Shown piece after piece: positions 26,201 through 39,468 of a stretch of DNA of 64,000 nt. The stretch spans positions 1,112,076-1,176,075 of the forward strand of contig VXAY01004336.1 in the NCBI GenBank assembly GCA_013399855.1, read 5' to 3'. The notes under the pieces are model-generated. The model was not told where the DNA came from. It made no database searches and saw only the letters and a list, made by a program, of their open reading frames with translations. The translations under genes and the position numbers were made by a program. Position 1 is the stretch's first letter. Each line of letters begins with the position of its first letter. The DNA is from Oxyruncus cristatus. Taxonomy: Eukaryota; Chordata; Aves; Passeriformes; Cotingidae.

Positions 26201-26508
26201 AGCAAGTGAAGTCAAATGACAACCATGTGGAGTTGAGCAAGGATTCTGCAAAGACTCTGTTTGAAGTCTCTTGGGTATACTCCAACAGCCTTAAAACACC
26301 CCCAGTTCCCTACCCCATCCTACCAGCCCACTATGGCTCTTTTTGTGTGCATATCTTGTGATAGCCTCTATTTGGCTGACTTTTAAGGAAACTTTGCTCT
26401 GCTTATTGAAAAAAAGAACAACAAATAAGCACAGAGAAAACTGAGAAAGCCCAGAGAGTAAAAGGCATTTGGGGACATATTCTGAACTTGTTCATAAAAC
26501 TGGGAAAT
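20256..26508. other. No recognisable gene or transposon
   Basis: Open frames reach 107-108 codons (21,038-21,361 and 24,370-24,696 plus strand; 21,457-21,777 minus strand), none with a known motif. A T run near 21,011-21,029 precedes a good-looking splice acceptor at 21,072 (see findings). A small palindrome, ATAAGGCT-TAT-AGCCTTAT, sits at 25,627-25,645. Confidence 0.45.
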
Positions 26509-26529
26509 AAAAAAAAAAAAAAAAAAAAA
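26509..26529 (+). repeat. Poly(A) run, 21 bases
   Basis: There are 21 consecutive A residues after GGGAAAT. The upstream sequence resembles neither a CR1 or SINE end nor a processed transcript, so I treat it as a simple homopolymer. Confidence 0.9.
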
Positions 26530-29500
26530 GAAAAGACGTAGAGCTTTGTCATGAGATGCTGCACTTACAAGGATTAAGTAACTGACTACGTCTTTCTACC
26601 AGTAAAGAAAAGAGAGAAAGAAACACAGTATCTGTTCCAGTAATTCCCTCAGGGCTTTGCCTTTTTTGTAGATGTTTTGCTCTCAAGGATTGTTTTTCTG
26701 TTTTTCTCTCTAGTCTCCCCTCAGAACAAACTAAACAGTGTACAAAGGTTGAGTGCTGAATCTGTTAAAGCATACAGCAGATAACAGGATGGGATAGGGT
26801 TCCTGCATCAACTGCATCATCATAAAGAACATAACAAAGTTATAGCCTATTTCTGACATTTTCTGTTTCAGAGGAGCTCAGCTTTGTGGCTGTGATGCTA
26901 ACAGTCTATTTGATTTAAATAATAATATTGGAATAAACATCCAATGAGAGGGAGAATGGGTAAGAGAGCAAATACATTTGCATACAAAGCGTATACAGTG
27001 TACTCATCATCATTTAATCTTTATTCTCCAGTCAGATACAATAGTACAAATCTAGATCAAGTTTATTGACTTTGAAAGAATTAGTCTGGATTCACCATAA
27101 GAAATGAGGGGAGGGAGGATGTTTCTATGCAACAGCTTCTTATGAAAATTGTTGCAAAGTTTGTGGCATTTAATCAGGATCTTTTATGAATGAAGAAATT
27201 TCAAGCCATTTCTATCTAAAGCCTTTAAAAGACATACTGCTTATTTGCTTGTAATCCAATAATTCAGCAGGAAACCAGCAGACAACAAGAAAACATTCTG
27301 CAGGAGGAAAAAATGTTTTACAGCACTTAATGAATAGATTTGGGGAATATCTCTTACTGATGACTCCTTCCCTGCTCCTGCTCTGAAGAAGAATACTTGT
27401 CATGGCTCTCAGGGGCTGTTGCTCTAGAGCTGGGTGTAGTGAACACTTGAAAGAACACCTTCTTCCTCCATGTTAAGGTATTTTTATGCTCTCGTTCCCC
27501 GTGGAACTGGTCTCAGATATCGTTTGAGATGCTTCAAGTGCTGCAAACACAGCACTTGCCTGCCTCTGACCTTCCAGGGAGGGCTCCTCCAGCATATGGC
27601 AATAATTTGAGTCCTCCAGATGTTCTCAGGTCCAGAGAAACCCGCAGGCAGCTCTCGCCTGGTACCAGCTGATAGCTGTTGCTGGGGGAACGGCTCCTGG
27701 AGTACAGAGAGCAGATAACAACATCCACAGCTGCTCTGCACATCCGCGACGGGGAAAGCAAGGTACAAACAAACCAGATGAGATGAAGGGGGAGCTAAAG
27801 CCAACCATTCTGCTCTGATCTTGATGGTGGTATATTGCAATCTGAATTCAAACACTGACTATCTTTTGCCATTTCTGCATTTCGTGGTGACTAGGGGAAA
27901 GTTTGCACAGTTTATGCATGAAAATGCAAAGTACACTAGAATTTGCAAAGGATATGATGTTACTAAATGAACTCTGGATGTGGTTATTTAATTAATCTCA
28001 TGAACATGGACTAAAAGACGATGTTTAGAAAACAGTAATTAGGGTTGTTGGTGTATGGGTAAATGACAGAATTTATTCCAGATTAATCTTTTCCAGTGAA
28101 AATTTCAGTGTGTGTGAATATACCCTCTGTTTCCCCATGTAGCTTTAGGTAGGAAAAGGTTGGATGAGGGAGAAACTATCTTCACAATTACTAAGTCTGT
28201 GCTGATTTTACTTTCTGCTGACCCACGGTGCACAAGACCCCATTTAAATCCTTTCTTAACTTTAGGAGAAGTGAGCTTGTTTCTCTCATAAAAGTGACCT
28301 AATGCCAGCATTATTGGTGTTCTGTTGGGAAATTCCTTGGATTGTCACCATTTCTGTTCCTGAGGCTGCTCAGCAAACATGAGAATTCTGCTATTCTTAT
28401 AAACCTGCAAAAAACAATCAGGACAAGTGGTAAGGTTGCAGAGCAGAATTAGATGATGCCCCATTACTGGAGCACAGTGGGTTTAATGACTAAAGAAATA
28501 ACAGCTTTCAGTAAACTTTCAGAGAATTCCTTCATAGTAAAAAAGCCAGTCTTTAAGTTCTTACTCTAAGCAACCAAGACAGAGGTTGTAATGTTCTCTG
28601 TTTATATATCCATGCTTTGTTAAGAGTTAAAGGTTGGTTGGTTTAACCTGAAAAAAAAAGCTGATTGTTTCACAAGTTTTGGCTCTGCAATTAATTTTTT
28701 TTTTTCACTACGAGAAATGTCCCTTCTAAGAAAAAGAATTTCAATCCTTTTGTGCCTGGATTTACTTTGCCAATTAACTGAACAAAAAGTTCTAACCACC
28801 AGGATATATAGCCAAAATCTCCTCTCTAGTAACTATTTATGTCCCTTCTGCTGGCAACAGAGACCAATGTATTTTTCCTTTTTTTCTTTCAGTCTTGTCC
28901 TTACTTGCCCTTTTTCCCCCTGACATTTTGTTCTGGTTCCTCACTTCAGCTCTGTTATTTGAGGGTTATTCACCCTCTATTTTCCTTGCTCAGTAAGAGT
29001 CTTCATGCTTCTTGAGCTGCCAACATCAAAGAGACTGTAGCAGCTCAGCAGAGCCTCGGGAGAGCAGAACAAGGAGAGCAGAACAAAGACATTAGGACTA
29101 CAAGGATGCCGCATGCAACAATCTTTGGCCAGCCTCACTGCATCAAGCATGGGAGCAGGGATGAAAAAAAAGGACAGTTGCTTCTCAGGGACTAGCAAGG
29201 GCTGAGTTTGCACCTGAGTAAGTACACCATGATTCTAATAACAAAAGGTTTTGGATTTACACAACTGCCTTATTTTTGTTTCCTTTCTGGTTCATCCCCT
29301 TATGGATTATTTTCCAACAACTGCCTTGAGAGCTTTTCTCAAGTTCTACTGCTACAGTCAGTGGAAAACAAGATAATAAACAGATCTGTTAGTTTAATTT
29401 CATTGTGTTTACTTAATGATATGACTCCAAATGATCCAGTCCTATGGAATGGGCTTCAATGCATTCACGTCTCTGCAGAAACATTACTGATTCCATTTTC

Positions 29501-30768
29501 CATCCTTCCTGTGGAAAAGCAGAGACTACTTCCACAGGAAACAAAGTAGAAACTATGTCCCAAATGATGGTATGGAGCAGAAGAATGTCTTGAGGACAAT
29601 GCCATCTACTCTGCACCAGGCCTAAGACGACCCTTTTCTGAGGGAGTGTTTAAGTTTCTCCATCAAGATTATGGAAGATCTGCAGAAATATAGGCCCATC
29701 ACTATGAGACGCTTCAAAAAGAAGATAGCAGGGACTTCCCAACTCACTGTGTCTCTCTCTTTCCATGTTACAGTAGTTGTGGGTAGTCCGGGGTGGGGAG
29801 GAAAAAGCTGAAACTTCACTGTCTTGCATATGTATAATGTCAAGAGATCCACAAGAGCCAAAAGGAGTCCCTGCTTTCTCCCCAGCCTCTGGCTGGATGA
29901 TTGGGTTCTAGTTCTCCAAGGTATATCTCTGCTATGTGTGCCAAGATCTCTAAGGGAGCAGTAAAAGTAAATAAAGTGCCATGTCCCACCTTCTCCTTAT
30001 TAGGGGCCATGTGAAGGATTCGTGCAGAGAAGCTCTCTACAAGAGAGGGAGTAGAAGGTGGGAATCACAGTCAGCTAAAGCAAAGGAAATCTGTGTTTGG
30101 AACGGTTCCTCAGTTGAACGTTTTCCAACATGAAGTTTGGGTATAACCTGGGGTGGATTATACCATGTGTGGAATAAACAGCATTGAAAACAATTGTTCC
30201 TGCAGGGAAAATGAGTTTAAATATTTCTTCTTCTAAAAATTAATAGAAAAGAAAGCATTTTCAAAGATACAGTGAACTCTACAAAATTAAGGGACCTTCA
30301 TGCAATTACAGTATTCCTTCAGTGCATGCTGTTCTTTTGCAACTTCCTTTCTCCTATTTGACCCAGAAAGCCTTAGAGATACATAAATCAGTGAGTGTTT
30401 CCTATGGTGTTCTAGATGCAAACACAATGAAGAACTGTGACAATGAAAGAGGCTGTAGGGTTTAATAGAAGTTGAGAGATTCATGTAAGTTGACAGGAAT
30501 ACAAGTAACCTAGATACAATCTGGCCTGCATACAAACTCAGCCTCTCAGAGGATATCTACATTTGTTTGGATAATAATCACTAAAAAAATAACAGTTAAA
30601 GGTTGTACTCCTCGTTCTTCCTTAAGAAAATGTCATAAAATCTGATCATAGATCAGAGAGTATAAAGTGAAGTATGTAGAGAAATCATGATGAAAACAGC
30701 AAGGAAAACACGACAAATTCAAATTTACAATTTTGTAACAGTATTTTATTGAGTGTACAGGTAGAAAT
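26530..30768. other. No recognisable gene; overlapping frames near 27,500-27,850
   Basis: A GC-richer patch at about 27,490-27,790 has three overlapping minus-strand open frames (123, 75 and 60 codons). None reads like a known domain, so they probably reflect a lack of AT-rich stops. The remainder is ordinary AT-rich sequence with open frames of 113 codons or fewer. Confidence 0.45.
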
Positions 30769-31260
30769 GTGTTTGGTTCTGGGCACCCCAGTACAAGAGA
30801 TGTACAGAGATTTGGAGAGAATCTGACAAAGGGCTACAAAGACAATTAAGGGACTGGAACAGCTCCTCTGTGAGGAAAGGCTGAGACAGCTCTTCTCTGA
30901 GAAGAGATGGCTCGGCGCTATCTCATCACTGTGAGTAAATACCTGCCAAAGGGATGAAAGGAGGACGGAGCCAGACTTTTCTCAGTGGTACCCAGCGACA
31001 GGACCAGAGGTGATGGACACAAATTGAAACTCAGAAGATTCCCTCTGAACATTGGGAAATGCTTTTTCACTCTGAGGGACACTAAGGACTGTCACAGATT
31101 ACCCAGGGAGACTGTGGAACCTCTGTCCTTGGAAATATTTGAAAGCAGTATGAACGTGGTCCTGGAAAACTGCCTGTAGGTGCCCCTGCTTGATCAGGGA
31201 GAATGGACCAGACGGCCTCCAAAGGTCCCATCCAACCTCAACCCTTCTGCGATTCTGTGA
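30769..31260 (+). mobile_element. CR1 LINE, 3' end with ORF2 C-terminus
   Basis: A 5'-truncated CR1 of about 490 bp. It opens with GTTCTGGGCACCCCAGTACA, which in CR1 encodes the segment after the reverse-transcriptase core. It continues through AGGAAAGGCTGAGACAGCTC and GACAGGACCAGAGGTGATGG (SDRTRG.GHKL in translation), then CCCAGGGAGACTGTGGAACC. It ends at GGTCCCATCCAACCTCAACC plus GCGATTCTGTGA, the 3' octamer. A 64-codon open frame at 30,985-31,179 is the remnant ORF2 C-terminus. Frameshifts and substitutions show it is inactive. Confidence 0.92.
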
Positions 31261-34200
31261 AGGGAATTAGAGCCCTGCAGCTCATTGGAGCTGAACTGTA
31301 GACAGTGATGGTTCAGTGAATGAGTAGAATGCTATGAAAAAATATAAGGCTCATTTCCCAGTGAAATCAACCACATCTTTTCAGCCTCTTCTTCAGTGGA
31401 ACTAGGATTGTTTAGTAAAGAAGACCAATCAGCTGTTAGGCAATGACTCCCTGCTCTGCCTTGCACACATCATGCCACACAGACAGCACTTGAACCACTT
31501 TTTCTGCTCTCAAGGGTATAATTTGCATAAGCATTGTTTACACTGCATTAACTTACTGTTGCAATCTGCAGATGATAAAAGTCTGTAAGGGGAGGTGAAA
31601 ACCCCGGAGATAAGGGAAAATGGTGGTATTTCCTTTACAAGCATTGGTTATTTCAGAAGAGGAAGGCTGTAAAAGAAAGACAGAGAGGCCATACACCGTA
31701 AGTTGCCTGAGGGAACTCATGGTCCAGTCTTCTCTGCACCTCTGCTGGGAAAGCACCATCCAAACAATCCATAAACTATCCTGAGTTTTTGTCCTCTTAT
31801 TTTTGGAGACTCGTTTATTGTGCAAAAGTCCACTTCAAAGGTTTCCTCAGTCTCCCTGTGCAGTACTCCTGCAGCAGTAAAAAGATAATTATTCCAAACC
31901 CAGGATGGGACAGGGGCCTGGCTAAAGGGGCCTGGATGAAGGTTAGAAATGCACTCTACAGGAAAAAGAAGGATTCAAAGTTCTGTTCACTCTGATTCTC
32001 TAGCCCCACTATGTGGGTGCCAGGATGTCTGCCTGCCAGTACCTGCTTCATGGTTTTCATAAGGCATGCTAGAATATTCAGGAAAATTACATTTGTTGAG
32101 TAGTGTATAATCGCATCAAGAAGGAAGAATGAGTTAAAATTTTAAACACAGATTTCCCAAGCTCTTTAAAAGTCATATTTTTCTTTTCATCCAGCTGTCT
32201 GCTGGATTTTGTCTTTATTTGAATTGGAAGCAACAGAAGTGTGATTCCCTACACTGTGGGGCTGCAGTTACAGGATGCTGTGGAATGAAACCCTATGGCC
32301 AAGAACAGACTGTGCTGTGTGAAGGACTGAGGGTGTTGGCAGTTCCCATAAATGAAAAAATTGTGACTGGTTTCCAGTTAGGTGGTGCATGGTTTAGGTA
32401 ACATTTTCAAAGTATGCTTTGAACAGAAACCTACAGGCTTTCAGCTGGAGCGAACTGAAGATCTGTATGGAGAAAAACAAATCATTAGTCTTGTACCAAG
32501 ATAAATGGTAAAAAGAAAAAAGTCAAACTCCTGACATTTCAGGGAATTTTTTGTCCTTAAGTTACTGTCTAAGGCTGTTTCTCCTGCACCTCCAAGAGCA
32601 CCAACTGTCACATTAGAAAATGCACATTATGAATTTTTTTTCAACTTGATCACAAAGGGAGGTTTAAGAAGCATAACGCCACACCAGAGAAAAGGACATC
32701 TTATGATCGGCATCTGGAAACTGAACATAGGTGAGAAACAGTATACACACAAGGATATTAAGGGCTATATATATAGTACCTGATGGTGTACAGCCTAAAG
32801 ATTCAATTTATGTTTTGAATATAAGCTGTTTTGAAATACGTGAATTAAAATGACATAATTAACCCTAAACTTAAGAAGAAAAAAACCCAAACCTCTAATT
32901 TAATAACAGACAGATAACAGACTGTATTGTCAATTTGATTAAATAAAGTGTTTCTTTCTTGCATTTTCCACCGATTATGCCACGACATCTGTCACAGAAG
33001 CACTGATAGCAGAAGTTGGTCTCATTTGATGTATTGGCTTGGATTCCAGGAGACTTCAAATTAGTTCCCGATTCATTTCTAGTTTTCCATAATCAGCACA
33101 TGCCTGAGTTCTCCAAAGGGTACATAGAAGTGATAGCACCAATAACACTGCCTTTGTCTGACCTGTCTTTACAGCACAGTGTTTGGCACTGTGCTCTGTC
33201 TCACACACAGTCCAGTCTTGCTAATGAAAATAACAGCCAACAACTTTATCATGTTAATAAACCCCTGATGTTAATAAAGAAAATCTCTAACATGCCGTTG
33301 TAACTGAAGATAAATAACGATCATTATAAAAAAGTGGAGCACAATTCCCACCTCCCTCCCCCAACAGACTGCATCTTGGATTCACCAAAGCTGTCTTTCA
33401 GTGGATCACAATATAGGGCCCATTCAGTCTGGAATGAGTGTTTGCTGCAAATCCTCTAAATCTCCAGTGTGACATTTGCCCTGCAGCCATAGACTATGGA
33501 CATCAGAGACAGCCCTGTACTGGCATTTGCGAAAATAATAGGCTATCCATCAGACAGTAATTTTCCTCACTCCAGGGTCCCAAGCTGAGAAAAGGTTAGT
33601 CCCACAGGCCTAAGGGGAACTGCATGGCACAATAGAGTTCACACCACCACACGATTGTTATAATTTCTTGAGTTGATAAACCCTGTTGTTGTTGATAACA
33701 ATCTCAGTTTCTGAGGAAATATTATTAAGTGAGCTTAAAGCTTGGCACTGAAGAAATTATTTATTTTTGCAGGGGTACTGTGTAACTTTATCTGTTTTGC
33801 TGTTGCAAGTGCTAAATTAAACATAATAAAGGCAGAATCTTGAACCCTCAGGCATCTATGACAAAATGCAAATTTCCCGCTGCTTAGCTACAGCACCACA
33901 AAACTGTTTGTTGGGAGCTCTTCACTCTGTAGAGAATACAGAATATTTGATCCTCTTTCCCTTGATGTCAATAGGGCTTTAACTTCATCAACAGCAGAGG
34001 CAGGCCCATAAAAACCTTGTTTGATCGAATTGTTACTAAAGGATTTTAGCACAGTGTGATGAGATTTCTCTGCCTCTAGAACAGCCCTAGATGTTCAGGA
34101 GTCCTCCCCAAACCCAAGGTAGTTGTTATGGACAGAACTTCGAGGCTGGTCGATGAGATACATAACAAACAGCTTTAACTCCAGGAGTACCACACTAAAT

Positions 34201-36088
34201 TGCTCTTACACCCCAAGTGCATCATCATCATCACTGCTACTTGCCTCTGCTCCATTCAGCCGTTCTATGTCCTCAGGAGACAACAGAGTGAGTTCGGCAG
34301 TGAAGTCACAGCTTCAACAGACTTAGATAGAGAAAAAATGAAAACAATTTCCTTCTTTCCTATCAAAACTGGGTGTACGTGGTCAAGTGGCACTGCAGGA
34401 TCTGGAGCCTGTTTTTTTACCCAAAGACTGTTCATAATGTCTATCCATGTTTAAATTGTTTATCTGGCTTACAGGTCTTCATGAATCCTAGGCATCTTTT
34501 CTAATTACTTGTGTACTGAAATGTTTGGAATTGCTGCATTTTGTTTCACTTTGGGTTTAAAAATTACATTTGGGCACTATTCCAATCAAAGCCTTTAGAA
34601 ACAAAACCATAACTTTTGAATTTTTTCAAAATTAGTTGTCACTATGTACTCAGTTGACATCAACTCACAAAAAGTTTCACTCCAGCGAGGCAGGTTCTTT
34701 GCTTGTTTGAAATGGCTGTGGTTTGGGCATTAGTTCTGGACATGTCTATTTCCTGAAGGTTTCAACCCAATAGATTTAAATTGGTCTCTTTGGTAAAGCT
34801 GGTGAAGTTAAAAATATGCATTTCTGATTTGAAGGTTTTTTATTTTTTTTCCTCCAGTTTCTTGCTTGTTGTATAACACTTATTATGTGATTTAAAAGCT
34901 CATCATTATCACACGGTAACAAATGTCTTCAGCAAATCCATGTCTTCTGTGTTTCATGGTTTCAGTGGCTGAGCTGTGGCAGATGTTTATGCAAAGCAAT
35001 ACCAAGAACATAAAACAGACGTATCACAAACAAGAAGTTATTTGTGCCATAGAATGTGTCATTTTTATTCCACGGTAACACACTAGAGGACACACAGGCA
35101 CACCAAACCAGAACGTACTTGGTGAGCAAAGGTGACGAAAAATTTTGTTGTCCATTCTTATTTAGCTCCAATGGTTTACACTGTGCCAAGTGCATTAAAG
35201 AACATTTTCTATTCCAGTGTACATTGGACTTCCAGTGTATATTTGATATCTGTGGTCCTATAAGCTTTCAAATGGTAACACAGTAGTCTGTTTTTTTCTT
35301 TTTATTTGTTTTATGTCCTTTTATTTGTTAATACTTTGATGAAAACAGATTTTGGATGAACATTTGTTTGGATTAGTCTTGTTGCAGAAAGCAACAAAGT
35401 ATATATCTGCTTTTGGCTGCACTTCTTCAAATCACTCCTGAAAAATATGCATCAATGTACTTGGAAAATATATTTGAAGGAGTTATAAAGAATTTGTTAT
35501 CCAAATTTAGCAGCTACTTTCCAGGTGTGTGCATCCAGGATAAGTACTATTTCTATATCACAAGAAACAGCAGAGAATTCAGCCACTGTGAAAAGCAAGA
35601 AACTTTACCTAAACCTTACATGGGAACATTTACCATGTATGCTGTTAGAGCAGGGGCTGTGTCTTCGGAGCTGTTTGGTTGGGAGCAAGCACAGCAAGGG
35701 TTCAATTTTATTGTCATCCTGTTGGAACCTGTGAACATAGTACTGACAAAAAAAAAAAAAAAAGTGTCTGTTTCTTTAACTTCCAACTGCTCTATCAGAG
35801 TAGATTGGAGTAACACAAATTTTATCCTTCTGTTCCCTGAGAACAGGATGGATATTTCCAATCAATTGTAGCTGTGTGACTGTATTAAAAGCAATCAGAT
35901 TTCACAGGTATCACAGATAAAATCAGTGCCTGAATACTTCAGTATTTGTGATGCTAATGTCCTTTGTCCATGATTTTTTTGCAGCTTTGGTAGAACTCTT
36001 TTATTCCTATGAAAATACATTTTGTCATGGAGGAATGGATTGTTCTCCCCGTGAAGAACTCCTGTAAATTCATCACTGGCATCCAGGA
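31261..36088. other. No recognisable gene or transposon
   Basis: The largest frame, 152 codons at 35,413-35,871, lacks a proper ATG at its first codon, crosses a run of 16-17 A, and has no known motif; I reject it as a gene. Other frames are 95 codons or fewer. No repeat family was recognised. Confidence 0.45.
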
Positions 36089-36093
36089 GAAGT
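36089..36093 (+). repeat. Target-site duplication, left copy (GAAGT)
   Basis: GAAGT immediately precedes the LTR's first TG and recurs directly after its terminal CA at 36,689-36,693. Confidence 0.85.
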
Positions 36094-36688
36094 TGTGCTG
36101 GTTTTGACTGGGGTAGAGTTAGACGTCTTCACAGTGGCTGGTATGGGGCTATGTTTTAGATTCATGCTGAACACTGGGTTGATAATATAGAGATGTTTTT
36201 GTTATTGCTGAGCAGTGCTCACAAAGAGCCAAGACCTTTTCAACTTTTCATACTGCCACACTGGCAAGGAAGTTGGGGGTGTGTGGGGAGCTGCGAGGAG
36301 GCACAGCCAGGACAGGTGATCCCAGCTGACTAAAAGGATATTCCATAGAATATGACATCACGCTCAGTAAATAAAGTGGGGGAAAGAAGGAGGAAGGAGG
36401 GACATTTGGAATGATGGAGTTTGTCTTCCCAAGTAACCATTGCATGTGATGGGGCCCTGCTCTCCTGGACATGGTTGAACACCTGCCTGCCCACGGGAAG
36501 CAGTGAATTAATTCCTTGTTTTGCTTTGCTTGTGTGTGTGGCTTTTGCTTTCCCTGTTAAACTGTCTTTACTTCAACCCACGAGTTTTCTGGCTTTCACC
36601 CTTCTGATTCTCCCTGCAATCCTGCAGGTGGGGGAGTGAGCGAGCAGCTGTGTGGTGCTTGGTGACTGCCTGAGGTTAAACCACAACA
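36094..36688 (+). mobile_element. Solo LTR of an avian endogenous retrovirus (ERVL-like)
   Basis: This 595-bp element starts TGTGCTGGTTTTGACTGG and ends GGTTAAACCACAACA, so it has canonical TG...CA ends, and it is flanked by identical 5-bp duplications (GAAGT). A 5-bp duplication favours the ERVL class over ERVK (usually 6) and ERV1 (usually 4). I also recognise the sequence as a common bird LTR, from memory. A degenerate TATA-like site lies near 36,369-36,376 and a degenerate polyadenylation-like hexamer near 36,556-36,561, which supports plus orientation. No primer-binding site, gag or pol follows, so the provirus was probably lost by LTR-LTR recombination. Open frames inside are not retroviral genes. 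Confidence 0.9.
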
Positions 36689-36693
36689 GAAGT
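36689..36693 (+). repeat. Target-site duplication, right copy (GAAGT)
   Basis: This is an exact match to 36,089-36,093 directly after the LTR end. An intact duplication means both LTR boundaries are correctly placed. Confidence 0.85.
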
Positions 36694-38828
36694 AAAAACA
36701 AATATGGAACAGAAGTTTAAGCCCTTTCTGAAGTTGGAAGGGACTTGTAGCCCTCCTGGTCCTTGGACGCCCAGAGGGACTCAGCAGCTCTGCAGATTGT
36801 TTTTCAAACCTCCTCTCTTGAGCATTGCTGTGGGACATGTTCAGCACTGCTGAGGCTGCTCTGGCACTCGATGATCAGTGTCCTATGCTAATGACTCTTT
36901 GTCCTTGGTCTTATTTGGGATCTCCACTGAGACTACCAGTACGACTGACAGTGCTTTTTATTATGTAGATCATCTGACCCCGGAAGCTTGGATTGCCATG
37001 ACCTAACCCAACCCATTTTGAGTGGGCTGCAGAGCCAGCATGCACTGTGAGAAGCCTTTTAAGAGCCACTGCCGTGAGCCAGATGCTGAGCAGACAACAT
37101 GTTCATGGAGCAGATTTGGGAAGTTCAGAATTATACCTCCTCATAGGTGTTTGTTCCGCAAGTGTCTCTCAGCAGAGCAAGCAGGCCACACCTGGCTGCC
37201 TTTTGTTTGCTGCCATTGGAGTGAATTTTCTCTGTGGATGTTCAGATGAAGTGCTAGAGTGGTGATTTCAGCTCTTCAGAGCAGACTCATTTTGCAACGG
37301 CCTTTTCAGAAAACTTGGTCCTCAGAAATTTCATTTTGGTAAAAATGGTGCATTGCCTTTTTAAATGTTAGCCCTTGTTAATGCTGTTCCCTTTTTGCAG
37401 AAGGGAAAGGGGAGCATGACTTACACAGTTGAGCTGGCCTCGTCCTGTGACCTCCAGTGGCCGACCACTGTGAGTTCACATCAAGGTTTCCCACGGCAAG
37501 TCCTGTCAATCAAATTTCAGCTTATTTGATCATATATTCGAGAGGCCCTCAACTTTTTTTTTTTTTAAAAACCAAATGTTTCTAATCTGCCCTTCTAAAG
37601 AGAAATTCAAAGCTCAACACTGCTCGAATGGTTAAACTTATGAAACTGGAAAGGAAGCAAAAAAGACAAGTAAAGCATTTTCCTCACAGTTACAGATGTT
37701 TGGAACTGGCAATATTTGAATCTTTTTACTATTCCTTTGAGGTGTTAAGAAATAACTGAACGTCTGAAGATCTGAAACTATAGAAAGATTTGCATGGCCG
37801 TGCCTTCAGCTTCAGTCTGGAGCTTCATTTACACTTCTAGTTGCTCCTGAGTCTCCTGCCACATTCTCCTCATGCACAACAGTCTTTACTGCAGTCATGA
37901 GGGTTTACAGAAATGCCACTAGTCTCCTACTACTAAGGGTATGGAAACACGGGAACTGCTTCAAAAAAATAAGTAGGACTTCTATGCTTTCCTGTCAATA
38001 TCTAAAAACTATTGGCCAGGTATAGATTGAAGAGCAATAGTAATGCTCATAAAATCTGCTTTCTTTTTTCATTTCCCCTGCATAGTCTAACAACCCTGGA
38101 AGGCTTGAAGCAGTTCTTGCTTCTTCATGCTTTTGATTTTTAAAGAGGTATCCAATGGTATCTTTTATAAAAGAAGTCAGAAGGAAAAGGAGGAGAATGC
38201 ATGTGATGCCAGCAGAGGAGCCAGCAATAACCAGGGGAAATGATCTTCCAAAGAGATTCTCTCCTGTCTGTCACCACTATCTGCAAGGAAAAATGCAGCA
38301 CTGGCAAGAAATGACCTGCTAGATTGTTTCTGCTTCTAGATCAATAAATAAAGTCTCTGCAGTTCCCCTGAATGGTGTTCTGCTGTCATTGTGGACTGAC
38401 TCTAACACATTCAAGTCAAAGTGAGATTAATATCTAACAGCAGCACTTAATCATGAGCAACAACAGTCACCCTGGCTACTTTTGGATCACATTTTTAAAT
38501 CACAGAGTAGATAGAGCTGCTGAGCTCTTTACCCAGAATGCAAATTTATGGTAATTTATTAACATGAAGATCTAGAAAAGCAAAGAGTTATCCGAAATTT
38601 GTCCTTTGTAATGTAGAAGATTTCTGCTTTATGGAGGGTTCTCCATTGCCCAGGGTAGGGAAAGTCAATTGTACAAGGCCCTGAACACAGAATTAAATGC
38701 AGTAAAACCTGAAATTAACAGAAATCCTTGGTATCCTGAGTTTCAGCCTAAAACTCTTCACACAGTTGGTGATTTCTATTGACATTGGTTGCTTATTCCC
38801 TCAAAGAACTTCCTGTGCAACAGAACTC
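36694..38828. other. No recognisable gene; one weak CR1-like word
   Basis: GAAGTTGGAAGGGAC at about 36,731-36,745 resembles the start of a minus-strand CR1 tail, but the sequence after it does not follow the CR1 order, so I make no repeat call. Overlapping 72-75 codon frames at 37,022-37,265 have no recognised motif. Confidence 0.45.
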
Positions 38829-38915
38829 GGGGGCGGGGGNNNNNNNNNNNNNNNNNNNNNNNNNNNNNNNNGGGAGGAGAGAGAAAAAAGAAAGAGAGAG
38901 GGAGAGAGAAAGGAA
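38829..38915 (+). repeat. G-rich/GA-rich low-complexity tract with 32-bp gap
   Basis: GGGGGCGGGGG (38,829-38,839) runs into 32 undetermined bases (38,840-38,871), followed by GGGAGGAGAGAG and about 40 bp of AG-rich sequence. Frames read across the gap are artefacts. The G-run edge suggests that sequencing failed in structured, G-rich DNA. Confidence 0.95.
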
Positions 38916-39468
38916 GCAAATATGTTATCATTCAAATCTGCAAGCAGCCAGGATTCTATGTGATTGCATATGTGAAAACAACAGTTTGGGAATCTCCTGT
39001 CTATTAACTTTTGTTTCTTTATTTAAGGTTTGAATAGATAACTCGGAAAAGTTGGTATCTCAGCTCTTATTAATGCAAAACTTCCATGAGAGTTTGTCTG
39101 ACAGTCCTTAGGATTATATAAATAAAAAAGTTGAGAAGTTGTCTTTTTAAGCTTGTGAAGAAATTTGTATCTTTCATGTTGAAGTAGTTTGATGCCAAAT
39201 GAACAGAATCTAGGCTCCACAAGCAGAATTTAAATCTCTCTGGGGAGTATGAATATTTGGCACCTAATTTGGTCAAGATATCTATTTCTGGTTCCTCCTA
39301 AGAGGCATTTAGAGCTTCAAGGTCATGAGTCTACTCTGACTCCATCTATGAACACTCTCTCTTTCCACCACACTGGAAGGTCATCAATAGAGAATAACCT
39401 ACCTTTATTATATAAAGGTATATATATATAACCAAGTGATGTGTCCAACACAAGGACATTCTGATGAT
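38916..39468. other. No recognisable gene
   Basis: AT-rich sequence with short frames only. A small TA run lies at about 39,418-39,430, just upstream of the SINE. Confidence 0.5.

Noticed and set aside
26509..26529. Processed pseudogene ending in poly(A)
   Set aside because: The upstream sequence has no coding similarity I recognise and no visible flanking duplication.
27484..27855. 123-codon minus-strand gene with overlapping frames
   Set aside because: Several frames are open together in a GC-richer patch, and none shows a domain or initiation and splice context.
35413..35871. 152-codon open frame
   Set aside because: Its first codon is not ATG, it crosses a long A run encoding lysines, no domain is recognisable, and no splice or promoter context is seen.
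36248..36639. Retroviral coding remnants within the LTR
   Set aside because: The open frames lie inside a non-coding LTR and show no gag, pol or env features.
36727..36800. Minus-strand CR1 tail (GAAGTTGGAAGGGAC)
   Set aside because: Only one 15-base word matches. The following sequence does not keep CR1 order and no octamers precede it.
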